A DNA stretch of 64,000 nt from assembly GCF_037338445.1 (NCBI RefSeq), contig NZ_CP147838.1:558001-622000 (forward strand). Reading direction: 5' to 3'. The DNA comes from Salinibaculum sp. SYNS191 (lineage in GTDB: Archaea > Halobacteriota > Halobacteria > Halobacteriales > Haloarculaceae). This document shows, one piece after another, positions 17,338-25,239 of this stretch. The translations under genes and the position numbers were made by a program. How positions within the stretch are numbered: the first letter of the stretch is position 1; every line of letters starts with the position of its first letter. The notes beneath the pieces were generated by a model. It saw only the letters and a program-made list of their open reading frames with translations. It ran no database searches and was not told the DNA's origin.

Positions 17338-18045
17338 CTACTCTTCTGCTGAGCGGTAGCGAGTCTGTGCGAGCGAACAGATGCCGATGGCGACCAGCAG
17401 TGCCGCGAGGACGACGGTCGGCGTGAGGCCGAACGGCGCGTTACCGACCACGCTGACGGCGAAGAGTCCGGTGCCGGCGGCGGTGATGCCGCCGTACATC
17501 CGGGGCCACGGTGGCTGCGTCGACTGGTCGAGGTACGGTTCGAGCTGGTCGGCGTTCGCCGCGCGCACGACAGTACCCCTGTTCTGGTCGAAGTCGATGA
17601 TGTCCATGTCGTCCATCTTCGGCAGGTGGCACTGGTACAGCCCGACGTAGACGCGCTTGCGCTGGCTCGACGATATCGCCGCGACCGTGGTGTCGTTCTC
17701 CAGGGCCGCGATGTGCTCGGCGAGTTCGCTCAGTGACGCCTCGCCGCCGTTTTCGTTCAGGTAGTGGAGCGTCTCGCGACGGCGACTGTTCTTCAGTATC
17801 TCGAAGACCTGGTCGAGTGGCAGCTGCCGCTCGACCGTCTCCGGTTCGCCGTCGCCCGGCTGATCGTCGCCGCCCGCGTCCGTGTCGCTCGGGGGAGACC
17901 CCTCGCGACTTGTTTCGTCACCGGCGGGACCGGACTCCGGTGATTGCGGTCCATCTTGGTACTGGCTCAACCCGACCGCGTCGGAAACGGTCAAAGCGAG
18001 CCGCCGCGTTACTCTCCTCTCGCCGCTGATTTTTGCTGACTTCAT
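17338..18045 (-). CDS. DUF7344 winged-helix membrane protein
   Basis: 235 residues from ATG 18045. A long acidic, Pro/Ser/Gly-rich linker (about 25-70) precedes a DUF7344 winged-helix-like domain (about 75-160: ILKNSRRRETLHYLNE, then SSQRKRVYVGLYQCHLPKMDDMDIIDF). Two C-terminal hydrophobic helices (about 175-225) follow. The architecture suggests a membrane-tethered transcription regulator. It is the first of four related proteins in four kilobases. DNA binding is inferred from the fold only. Confidence 0.8.
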   Translation of the reverse strand: MKSAKISGERRVTRRLALTVSDAVGLSQYQDGPQSPESGPAGDETSREGSPPSDTDAGGDDQPGDGEPETVERQLPLDQVFEILKNSRRRETLHYLNENGGEASLSELAEHIAALENDTTVAAISSSQRKRVYVGLYQCHLPKMDDMDIIDFDQNRGTVVRAANADQLEPYLDQSTQPPWPRMYGGITAAGTGLFAVSVVGNAPFGLTPTVVLAALLVAIGICSLAQTRYRSAEE

Positions 18046-18676
18046 TCGAAACCCCCTCTCACGCTGTCTGGAACGGGAAGGCTCTCCAGCGACACAATTT
18101 TTGTTACTTTGGTATTTAATAATTGTTCCTCCGATTAATTTCAATTTTGAAACGTCCCCGAGAGCGTCCGAACGGGCCGAATGCAACCGAATCGTTCGTC
18201 GTGATGACAGGGAGACGAACAGTTTGGCCGGGTTCTCGAGGTACCGGCGAGGTCGACGTCGGCCCCGTCTCCGGCCCCACCACGCCGCCGAGAAAGCGCT
18301 CTCTGTCGTGGTGAATGGGATTGCATTATTCCGGGCCCGCCCTGCCCTGTGGTGTTCTGCGCGCTGTGCACGGGAACAGAAATCGTCTACTACCTCCTTT
18401 GTTATCCCGTGCCTGTGACCCGGTAGCAGCCGACTGTCGGGGTCAGCAGCGGTGAACCACAGCCGCCTGTGCGCCGGAGATGCGAGACAATCCCCGCGCC
18501 GTCCTGCGGTCCGTCGGCGGCAGTACACCTCGGCCAGTGCGCGTCAAGGGCTGGATTTGCCACCAAGGACGCCGCTCGCGGGTAACGTGACGGTAACAAA
18601 GAGGAACGCTAGTGAGGTTTCTTTCATCGTCGGACACACGAACAGCGCGGAAGCTACCGGAGTCCCGAACAATCTC
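18046..18676. other. Long divergent intergenic region between two DUF7344 genes
   Basis: No convincing protein gene. An AT-rich patch at 18095-18160 contains TATA-like sequence serving the minus-strand DUF7344 gene. An ATAACAAA element on the minus strand (18398-18405) lies exactly 34 bases before a GTG at 18371. The 76-codon frame from that GTG is Ser/Arg-rich and not protein-like, so the element may instead start a long leader. A GTAACAAAG element at about 18592 lies ~85 bases before ATG 18677. Confidence 0.5.
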
Positions 18677-19222
18677 ATGGGATCAAGCGAACGGTCACTC
18701 TCACAAGACCTCGTCTACGACATCCTGAGCAGCCCGAGACGTCGGTACGTCCTCTACTACCTCCGTCAAGTGGACGAGCCGATCGAACTGACAGCACTCG
18801 CCGAGCAGGTCGCCGCGTGGGAGAACGAGACCGACCCGGACTCGCTCACCGATCAGGAGCGAAAGCGCGTCTACGTCTCCCTGTATCAGACGCACATCCC
18901 GAAGCTCGACGACGCAGGCATCGTCGACTACGACCAGGACGACGGGACGGTCACGCTCGCGCCGGGCGCGAGCGCTATCGACGAGTATCTCCAGAAATCC
19001 GAGACAGACACGCCCTGGCAACGTATCTACCTCGCAATCGCGGCCGCCGGCAGTCTCCTTCTCCTGCTCACCGTGTTCGACGTCAGCGTCTTCGGTGTCG
19101 TCGCCGACTCCGTCGCCGCGCTCGTCGTCGTGGTCGGGTTTCTCGTCGCCTCTGTCCTGCAGTACGTAGAATACCGCCAGCGGAAGGCCGAGACCCCTCC
19201 GGAGCTCCAGCGCAAGCGGTAG
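18677..19222 (+). CDS. DUF7344 winged-helix membrane protein (second copy)
   Basis: 181 residues from ATG 18677. The DUF7344 domain fills about residues 8-95 (ILSSPRRRYVLYYLRQ, ALAEQVAAWENETD, and ERKRVYVSLYQTHIPKLDDAG), followed by two membrane helices (about 118-165) and a charged tail. It is clearly a paralogue of the protein at 17338 but lacks its long acidic N-terminal linker. The stop abuts the stop of the convergent DUF7563 gene. Confidence 0.82.
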   Translation: MGSSERSLSQDLVYDILSSPRRRYVLYYLRQVDEPIELTALAEQVAAWENETDPDSLTDQERKRVYVSLYQTHIPKLDDAGIVDYDQDDGTVTLAPGASAIDEYLQKSETDTPWQRIYLAIAAAGSLLLLLTVFDVSVFGVVADSVAALVVVVGFLVASVLQYVEYRQRKAETPPELQRKR

Positions 19223-19408
19223 TCAGTTCCTCGCCCCGCCCTCGCCCTCCCGCAACGCGTGGAGCGTCGAGCACTCGATGCACGCGTGGACGGTGTTGTC
19301 GTTGTCGCCGAAGACGCGGGCGAACTGCTGTGTCACGTAGGTGTTGCAGTTGTTGCACTGGTTCGTCGCGTGCGAGGCCGACTCGCGGGTGTGGTCGTGG
19401 GTTGCCAT
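19223..19408 (-). CDS. DUF7563 small zinc-ribbon protein
   Basis: 61 residues from ATG 19408 (a TTG at 19423 is an alternative). It contains CNNCNTYVTQQFARVFGDN and a second CIEC knuckle, giving a C4 zinc ribbon typical of the haloarchaeal DUF7563 family. The function is unknown; such proteins may bind nucleic acids or partner proteins. An ATAACAAA promoter element starts exactly 34 bases upstream of the ATG. Confidence 0.82.
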   Translation of the reverse strand: MATHDHTRESASHATNQCNNCNTYVTQQFARVFGDNDNTVHACIECSTLHALREGEGGARN

Positions 19409-19434
19409 CGGGTGCTTGCTCAAGCGAGTCGGGC

Positions 19435-19442
19435 TTTGTTAT
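19435..19442 (-). promoter_or_regulatory. ATAACAAA promoter element of the DUF7563 gene
   Basis: ATAACAAA on the minus strand, with its first base 34 bases before ATG 19408. It is one of a set of identically spaced elements in this window. Confidence 0.55.
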
Positions 19443-19644
19443 AGACTGATTACGTCCGCGAATCACTCGCTGAAACGGGGAAACAGCGCGACGGCCCGCC
19501 GGGGCGACAGGCCAGTGACGTCGACCCCGGTCGCGTCCGCTCTGCATCGGACGCGAACACGCAGACGGCTGCCGTCCGCTCCGCTCGGCATCGGACGGGA
19601 CAGCTATGATATGGCCGTAGAAGATCCGCGCGTTCGCCGCGGGG

Positions 19645-19758
19645 TCAGTCGTCCAGGGTGGACTTCGGTAGCAGTTGCTCGGGCTCTCTCTCGTAGACAG
19701 GTGTCTGTGCGAACTCTGCCATCCGCTCCAGTTCGCTTTCGGACAGGTGTTCCGGCAT
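19645..19758 (-). CDS. Putative 37-residue acidic protein
   Basis: A short frame beginning MPEHLSESELERMAEFAQ and ending in LLPKSTLDD. It is strongly acidic, its codons end mainly in G or C, and its start is ATG 19758 (or the adjoining GTG 19761). A GATAAATT TATA-like box lies 33-40 bases upstream on the same strand. Composition and promoter make it more likely real than the longer overlapping frames on the other strand. No family is recognised with certainty. Confidence 0.45.
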   Translation of the reverse strand: MPEHLSESELERMAEFAQTPVYEREPEQLLPKSTLDD

Positions 19759-19941
19759 CACACCCAACTGTTCCCTGAAAGCGGCATAGTAATTTATCTC
19801 CTATGCCCGGCGGCGACGGAGTAGCAACGTCGTACGTTCGTAAACGGTCGACGTAGGCTATCCCAGACTGGCGGCGACAGTCGTCGCTCGGAATTACGCC
19901 GATAGCGGTTTTTCCGGCCTAGGGAGGGCGGTAACTGGTGT

Positions 19942-19949
19942 ATAACAAT
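19942..19949 (+). promoter_or_regulatory. ATAACAAT promoter element of the small DUF7344-like gene
   Basis: ATAACAAT begins exactly 34 bases before ATG 19976 and is followed by a second AACG, in an otherwise GC-rich stretch. It belongs to the same set as 19435, 27555 and 29705. Confidence 0.55.
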
Positions 19950-19975
19950 AACGAATTGGAGCCGTTGGCACTGCT

Positions 19976-20272
19976 ATGACGAGAGGCCGGCAGGGGAAAC
20001 AAGACATCGTCCTCCGCCCCCGGGACCGCCAGCTGTTGCAGGAGGTCGTCAGCCAGGGTGGAACCGACAGGCTGGCGCGGATTGCGCGGTCGCTGGCCGA
20101 GTCAGAGCCCGGGCGGGAAGCCGTCCCCGTCAGGACACAGCGGCTGTACACCTCGCTGTACCACGACCACCTGCGCAGGCTGGTCGATGCGGGGCTGGTC
20201 ACCTACTCCGAGGAGAACGGCGAGATACAGCTGACGAGCCGCGGGCGGTCGCTGTGGACGGACGACGGGTAA
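19976..20272 (+). CDS. Small DUF7344-like winged-helix protein
   Basis: 98 residues. The second half RTQRLYTSLYHDHLRRLVDAGLVTYSEENGEI aligns with the RKRVYVSLYQTHLPKLDDAG part of the neighbouring DUF7344 proteins. The first half (RPRDRQLLQEVVSQGG) corresponds to the helix normally containing RRR. It has no membrane helices and looks like a soluble single-domain regulator. The start is supported by the correctly spaced promoter element. Confidence 0.72.
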   Translation: MTRGRQGKQDIVLRPRDRQLLQEVVSQGGTDRLARIARSLAESEPGREAVPVRTQRLYTSLYHDHLRRLVDAGLVTYSEENGEIQLTSRGRSLWTDDG

Positions 20273-20281
20273 CGCGACGGC

Positions 20282-20557
20282 TCAGACGAGATTCTCTGCC
20301 TCGATAGTATCCCATACCTCCCGTCCGCGTTCCGTGAGTCCGTACACCCGCCCCTTCTTCCTGTCGTCGGAGACGAGCAGGTCCACCAGCGAGTGCTCGC
20401 GCAGTCCCTGGAGCGCACGCGAGACGTGGGCGATGCCGACGTCCGCGTCCGACGCGATCTGTGAGGGCGTTGCAGGGCCGACTGCGAGCCGGCGCAGGGC
20501 GACGATGCGGTACCGTGAGCTGATGACGAAACTGATGTCGTCCCAATCGTTGTTCAT
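20282..20557 (-). CDS. Winged-helix (MarR/ArsR-like) transcriptional regulator
   Basis: 91 residues: SSRYRIVALRRLAVGPATPSQIASDADVGIAHVSRALQGLREHSLVDLL, followed by a wing RKKGRVYGLTERGREVWDTI. This is a compact haloarchaeal winged-helix regulator. ATG 20557 (MNNDWDDISFV) is the usual start for this family. The frame stays open to 20671, and a TATA-like TAAAATAG at 20693-20700 would place the transcription start near there, so an N-terminal extension or a ~110-base leader is possible. It converges on the small DUF7344-like gene. Confidence 0.8.
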   Translation of the reverse strand: MNNDWDDISFVISSRYRIVALRRLAVGPATPSQIASDADVGIAHVSRALQGLREHSLVDLLVSDDRKKGRVYGLTERGREVWDTIEAENLV

Positions 20558-21073
20558 GTTTGGTGTGTGGGTGAGTGCCGGCGCGAGTCCCGCTCTCCGG
20601 ACACGACCCCGGGCCATCTGCGTCCCGATAGTCGCGTCCACTCCCAACTTCCTCATCACTCGGGTACGCAATAGTCGTTCCGTCGTTTCAGCCTATTTTA
20701 CGGATTAAGACAGGATTTCATGCAGTAAGCTTCCATTTAGAGCAGTTTCAGCGATTTATGTCGAGCACGTAGCTGGCCGCGCCGACAACCGAACGAGTGC
20801 GGGCGGTATTCGGACCTGCCTACGACGCTGTACACGACGAATAACAATGCCTGCCCCCCACGAACCCGGCTGTCGTGACTACGGCAGCACGGACCGCCGC
20901 CGCCGGACAGCGGCGGCCACGGCGACTGGCGTCGGGACTGACGCCAAATCGATACACACCGACGGGGACGCGGCGTCTCTCCAGCGAACCACCAGCCGGC
21001 CCGTCCTCGCGGGCACTCCTGGCGGGAGACGAGGCGGGCGGCTCCCGCCAGGCCGGGCCGAACGGACCCGACG
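20558..21073. other. Intergenic region with promoter elements but no convincing gene
   Basis: Minus-strand TATA-like TAAAATAG near 20693-20700. On the plus strand, ATAACAAT at 20841-20848 is 34 bases before a GTG at 20875. That GTG opens a 68-codon Arg/Pro/Ala-rich frame which overlaps the start of the gene at 21074 by eight bases. The frame is basic and low-complexity, unlike halophile proteins, so I read this as a ~230-base leader rather than a gene. Confidence 0.45.
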
Positions 21074-21520
21074 ATGGCTGAGGAACCGCAGGCGGCCGTC
21101 GGCGCGTTCGACACGGAGGAAGCGATGACAGAGGCAGTGCGGACGCTCGCGACCGGCACCGAGTCGGCCCTCGACGAGGTCGAGCACCTGCCCGCGGACG
21201 AGCTGTTCTCGGTGCTCTCGAATCCCGGACGGCGGTACGTCCTGACGTATCTCCTCCAGTGCGAGGGGGACGCGACCTGTGGCGAACTCGTCGACCACGT
21301 CGTCGCCGCCACCGACCGCGGCACGAGCGACAGCACGTTCCGCACGCGCGTGGCGACGGAGTTGACCCACGCACACCTGCCGAAACTCGGGGACGCGGGG
21401 CTGGTCGACTACGACGTGGAGCGCCAGGTCGTCTCGCCGACGGCGCGGACGCCGCTGGTCCGGCCGTACCTCCGCCTGGCGCTGGCCCAGGAGCGGCTCT
21501 GCGAGGATTCCCATGTGTAA
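21074..21520 (+). CDS. DUF7344-like winged-helix protein
   Basis: 148 residues. DELFSVLSNPGRRYVLTYLLQ, then FRTRVATELTHAHLPKLGDAGLVDYD, matches the DUF7344 pattern of the neighbours. The N-terminal ~45 residues are an acidic extension. There are no membrane helices, so it is probably a soluble regulator. It is the last regulator before the polysaccharide locus and reads towards it. ATG 21074 is chosen; an in-frame ATG at 21125 would also retain the whole domain. Confidence 0.72.
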   Translation: MAEEPQAAVGAFDTEEAMTEAVRTLATGTESALDEVEHLPADELFSVLSNPGRRYVLTYLLQCEGDATCGELVDHVVAATDRGTSDSTFRTRVATELTHAHLPKLGDAGLVDYDVERQVVSPTARTPLVRPYLRLALAQERLCEDSHV

Positions 21521-21705
21521 CTACATGAAGACGACGCGGCGTCCGACCGTCTCTAACGTGTGACTAAGCCGCTGAAACGCTTTTTCCGTTGGCGGCCCTC
21601 CCTTCCAGTGACAGCGGCACCCCGGTCGCGAGGAATCACCCACCCCACACAGTCTGCACCCTGTCACCCACCCCAACTGTGCTATCGACTCCCCGCCGGG
21701 ACTTT

Positions 21706-21761
21706 CGCCGGTGCACACCACCGGCGCCCGCTGTCGACAGTCACCGGGGATTCCCCCGGTG
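21706..21761. repeat. Cluster of three inverted repeats upstream of the polysaccharide locus
   Basis: Three palindromic elements sit in 56 bases. CGCCGGTG-N5-CACCGGCG is at 21706-21726, the perfect palindrome CTGTCGACAG at 21731-21740, and CACCGGGG-N4-CCCCGGTG at 21742-21761. They lie between the stop of the gene at 21520 and the ATAACAAA element at 21812. They could be a terminator for the former or operators for the latter. Confidence 0.55.
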
Positions 21762-21811
21762 TCACTTTGTTCCCAGGCTCAGCGAACGCGGAGCGACCGT
21801 GCAAGCCGCCC

Positions 21812-21819
21812 ATAACAAA
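21812..21819 (+). promoter_or_regulatory. ATAACAAA element upstream of the acetyltransferase operon
   Basis: ATAACAAA lies 27 bases before an in-frame GTG (21839) and 66 bases before ATG 21878 of the acetyltransferase gene. It is the likely promoter of the acetyltransferase-aminotransferase pair. Confidence 0.5.
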
Positions 21820-21877
21820 GGGTGACTCACCGCCAGTAGTGACAAGCGACACGCTCCGTGTCGTCCCGGTCACAATC

Positions 21878-22462
21878 ATGACGAGCATCACTACGGGAAC
21901 TGACTGTTTCATCGCGACGGACGCGACCGTCGGCGACGTCGAATCCCATGGCGGGGGCGAAACCGTCATCGGCAACAACGCGACAATCCGCTCCGGGACG
22001 GTCGTCTATCCCGGCGTCCGCATCGGCGACGACTTCAGAACCGGCCACGACGTGCTGGTCCGGTCGCACACGGACATCGGCGACGACGTCCTGGCGGGGT
22101 CCCGGGTCGTCATCGACGGCCAGGTCTCCATCGGCTCGCACGTCAGCCTCCAGACTGGCGCGTACCTCCCGCCGGAGACGACCGTCGGGGACAACGTCTT
22201 CCTCGGTCCCCACGCCGTCGTCACGAACGACGTCTACCCGATACGGTCAGAGAGCGACATCCGGGGGACCAGACTCGAAGACCACGTCTCCATCGGTGCG
22301 AACGCGACGGTGCTGCCGGGCCTGACAGTCGGCGAGGGCTCCTTCGTCGCCGCCGGTGCCGTGGTCACCGAGGACGTCCCGCCGGAGACACTCGCCGTGG
22401 GCGCGCCCGCGACCCACCGGCCGCTGCCGGCCGAACTCGACGGAGGGAACCACATCGCATGA
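21878..22462 (+). CDS. Hexapeptide-repeat sugar acyltransferase (WbpD-like)
   Basis: 194 residues from ATG 21878, or 207 from GTG 21839. Left-handed beta-helix hexapeptide repeats fill most of the protein (IGNNATIRSGTVVYPGVRIGDD onwards). The typical loop GPHAVVTNDVYPI and the end GSFVAAGAVVTEDVPP, VGAPA are as in WbpD/WlbB-type nucleotide-sugar N-acetyltransferases. The stop overlaps the start of the aminotransferase by four bases, the usual pairing for 3-acetamido sugar synthesis. Acetyl-CoA as donor is inferred from the family. Confidence 0.85.
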   Translation: MTSITTGTDCFIATDATVGDVESHGGGETVIGNNATIRSGTVVYPGVRIGDDFRTGHDVLVRSHTDIGDDVLAGSRVVIDGQVSIGSHVSLQTGAYLPPETTVGDNVFLGPHAVVTNDVYPIRSESDIRGTRLEDHVSIGANATVLPGLTVGEGSFVAAGAVVTEDVPPETLAVGAPATHRPLPAELDGGNHIA

Positions 22463-23568
22463 CGACCTTCGAACAGCAGCCGTCGGTCGCGATAGCGGAC
22501 CCCTGGGTCGGCGACGAGGAGAAGGCCGCCGTCGAGCGCGTCCTCGACTCCGGCCAGCTGGCCCACGGCGACGAGGTGGCCGCCTTCGAGTCGGAGTTCG
22601 CCGACTACTGCGACTGCGAGCACGGCCTCGCCACGGCCAACGGGACGGCGGCGCTGCACGCCGCCCTCGAAGGGCTCGGCATCGGCCCGGGCGATACCGT
22701 GGTCACGACGCCATTTACCTTCATCGCGACGGCCAACGCCGTCCGCCTGGTCGGTGCCGAGCCGGTGTTCGCCGACACCGACCCCGAGACGTACAACATC
22801 GACCCCGAAGCGGTCCGGGCGCGGATTCGCGCCGCCGACGGCGACGTGGATGCCATCCTGGCGGTCCACCTCTACGGACACCCGGCCCCGCTCTCGGAAC
22901 TCGCCGCCATCGCCGACGAGTACGACGCCGCGCTCGTCGAGGACTGCGCTCAGGCACACGGCGCGCGCCACGAGGGACGCCCGGTCGGGTCCGTCGGGGA
23001 CGTGGGGTGTTTCTCCTTCTATCCCACGAAGAACATGACGACCGGCGAGGGCGGGATGGTCGTCACCGACCGTGACGACGTCCACGAGCGTGCCGGCCAG
23101 TTCGTCGACCACGGCCGGGACGGCCACTCCGGGCACGTGCGCGTTGGACACAACCTCCGGCTGCCGGACCTCGCGGCCGCCATCGGCCGGGTGCAGTTGC
23201 GCCGCCTGCCGGAGTTCGTCGAGAAGCGCCGCGAGAACGCCCGGCGACTCACCGAGGCTATCGAGGAGGCGGACATCGAGGCGCCGACCGAGCGGTCGGG
23301 CGTCCGCCACGCCTACCACCAGTACACGGTCCGCTCGGACCGGCGCGACGAGCTGGCCGACCGCCTCGCCGAGTTCGGCGTCGACACGGCGGTCTACTAC
23401 CCGAAAGCGGTCCACAAAGAACCAGCCTACGACGAGTTCGACCCCGAGGCACCGGTCGCCGAACGCGCGGCAGAGACGGTCCTGTCGCTGCCTGTCCATC
23501 CGCGGCTCTCGCGGCGTGACGTCGACGCCATCGTCACCGCGCTCGGCTCGCTGACGGACGGTTTCTGA
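22459..23568 (+). CDS. DegT/DnrJ/EryC1/StrS sugar aminotransferase (WbpE-like)
   Basis: 369 residues, PLP-dependent, with the Schiff-base lysine K191 in FYPTKNMTTGEGG and EDCAQAHGARHEG ahead of it. It transfers an amino group to a keto-sugar nucleotide. Translational coupling to the acyltransferase suggests the two act in sequence: amination, then N-acetylation. In Pseudomonas this WbpE/WbpD pair makes the 3-acetamido group of a diacetamido-uronic acid, after WbpA and WbpB. Candidates for those steps lie at 37379 and 38752 or 29739. Confidence 0.9.
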   Translation: MTTFEQQPSVAIADPWVGDEEKAAVERVLDSGQLAHGDEVAAFESEFADYCDCEHGLATANGTAALHAALEGLGIGPGDTVVTTPFTFIATANAVRLVGAEPVFADTDPETYNIDPEAVRARIRAADGDVDAILAVHLYGHPAPLSELAAIADEYDAALVEDCAQAHGARHEGRPVGSVGDVGCFSFYPTKNMTTGEGGMVVTDRDDVHERAGQFVDHGRDGHSGHVRVGHNLRLPDLAAAIGRVQLRRLPEFVEKRRENARRLTEAIEEADIEAPTERSGVRHAYHQYTVRSDRRDELADRLAEFGVDTAVYYPKAVHKEPAYDEFDPEAPVAERAAETVLSLPVHPRLSRRDVDAIVTALGSLTDGF

Positions 23569-23589
23569 CCGACGGACATCCGAACCCCG

Positions 23590-25239
23590 ATGAAAACAGA
23601 GACACACCCCGATACGGAATCCGCGCCGTCGACGGACAGCCTCCGGACACTCCTCGTCGGCCTCGACGGCGTGTGCCGTGACGTGCTCGACGCCCGCGGG
23701 GACGGTGTGGTACCGACCCTCCGCGAGATACTGGACGAGGGGACTGCGGCCCCGCTGGAGTCCCAGATACCGCCCTGGACGCCGAGCGCCTGGCCCTCGC
23801 TGTACACCGGCGTCAATCCCGGAAAACACGGCGTCTACTCCTTCCTCCGGTTCGACGGCTACGACTGGGACGTCGTGAACGCGACGGACGTCGGCGAGTT
23901 CGCGCTCTGGGAACTCGTCGACCGGGCCGGAATGACGAGCGTCGTCGTCAACGTCCCCGTCACGCACCCGCCGCGCGAGTTCGACGGCGCGCTCGTCCCC
24001 GGCTACACCGCGCCGGAGGACCCCGAGTGCCACCCGCCGGGCCTGCTCGACGACCTGCGCGCCGAACTCGGCGAGTACCGGCTCTACGACGACGCCACGA
24101 GCGACGCGACCGGGGAGGCGGCCGTCGAGGGCTACCGGCAACTCACGGAGATGCGCGGCGCGGCCTTCCGGTACCTGGTCGACCGGTTCGAACCCGCCTT
24201 CGGCTTCCTGCAGTTCCAGCAGACCGACACCGTCTTCCACGAACACCCGGAGGAGGACGCCATCGTCGACGGCGTGTTCCGCGCGGTCGACCGCGAGGTT
24301 GGACGGACCCTGGCCGCCTGCGACCCCGACGTCGTCGTGCTCGCGAGCGACCACGGCATCGGGCCCTACGGCGGCCACGAGTTCCGGGTGAACTCGTTCC
24401 TGCGTGACCACGGGGCCGTCGAGACGGTGGCCGGCGAAGGCGGCATGCCGTCCTGGGACAGCATCGCGCGGAACCGGCTCCGCGGCGACGAGGAGACCGG
24501 CGGCGGGAGCGCCCTGTTCGCACGGCTGACACGGGCCGCCGCGCGGGCGGGCGTCACCAGCCAGCGCATCGCGACCGTCGTCCGTCGCCTCGGCATCGAG
24601 GACCTGGTGGTCAGCATCGCGCCCGTCGACGCCATCCGGGCGGGGACCGAGCGCGTGGACTTCGCCGCGTCCACGGCGTACCTCCGTGACCGGGTCGAAC
24701 TCGGCGTCCGTCTCAACGTTGCAGGACGCGAACCCGACGGCGTCGTGTCCGAAGCGGAGTACGAGGCGAACCGGGACGAGCTAATCGCGGCCCTGTCGGC
24801 CGTGGAGACGCCCGACGACACGCCCGTCTTCAGCGACGTACTCCGGCGCGAAGAGCTCTACCACGGCCCCTACGTCGAGGATGCGCCCGATATCGTCGTC
24901 GTCCCCGCGGCGTTCGACCAGTACATCTCCGCGTCGGTCCGGGCCGAGCAGTTCGGTCCGCCGTCGGAACCCTGGAACCACAAACTGGACGGCATCGTCG
25001 CCGTCGCGGGCGACGTGGACACCGAAGCCGACCTCACCGGCGCGCACATCTTCGACGTCGCCCCCACGGTGCTGGCGACGCTCGGCGTGCCCGTCTCGGA
25101 CCGGATGGACGGCGACCCGCTGCCGGTCGTGACGGACCACGACACCGCCACCTACGAGGCCTACGAGAGTCGCGCAGTCGAGGAATCGCGCCCGGACGTC
25201 GAGCAACGACTGGCGGAGATGGGGTACCTGGAACGATGA
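23590..25239 (+). CDS. Alkaline-phosphatase-superfamily phosphodiesterase/nucleotide pyrophosphatase-like
   Basis: 549 residues. Metal ligands and nucleophile of the superfamily are visible: D26 in VGLDGV; PPWTPSAWPSLYTGVNPGKHG with probable nucleophile T64; DTVFHEH in the middle; and SDHGIGP. No signal peptide is seen, so it is likely cytoplasmic. In polysaccharide loci such enzymes may hydrolyse or transfer phosphoryl groups on sugar or lipid intermediates; the substrate is unknown. Its stop overlaps the start of the FemAB-like gene by four bases, so the two are coupled. Confidence 0.82.
   Translation: MKTETHPDTESAPSTDSLRTLLVGLDGVCRDVLDARGDGVVPTLREILDEGTAAPLESQIPPWTPSAWPSLYTGVNPGKHGVYSFLRFDGYDWDVVNATDVGEFALWELVDRAGMTSVVVNVPVTHPPREFDGALVPGYTAPEDPECHPPGLLDDLRAELGEYRLYDDATSDATGEAAVEGYRQLTEMRGAAFRYLVDRFEPAFGFLQFQQTDTVFHEHPEEDAIVDGVFRAVDREVGRTLAACDPDVVVLASDHGIGPYGGHEFRVNSFLRDHGAVETVAGEGGMPSWDSIARNRLRGDEETGGGSALFARLTRAAARAGVTSQRIATVVRRLGIEDLVVSIAPVDAIRAGTERVDFAASTAYLRDRVELGVRLNVAGREPDGVVSEAEYEANRDELIAALSAVETPDDTPVFSDVLRREELYHGPYVEDAPDIVVVPAAFDQYISASVRAEQFGPPSEPWNHKLDGIVAVAGDVDTEADLTGAHIFDVAPTVLATLGVPVSDRMDGDPLPVVTDHDTATYEAYESRAVEESRPDVEQRLAEMGYLER

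Noticed and set aside
18141..18371. 76-codon minus-strand frame behind an ATAACAAA element
   Set aside because: The Ser/Arg/Gly-rich composition and mixed third-base use look like translated non-coding DNA. The promoter element may serve a leader instead.
21742..21761. GC hairpin as an intrinsic terminator
   Set aside because: Not called as a terminator because no T-run follows directly, and archaeal termination relies mainly on T-tracts. It is reported as part of an inverted-repeat cluster instead.
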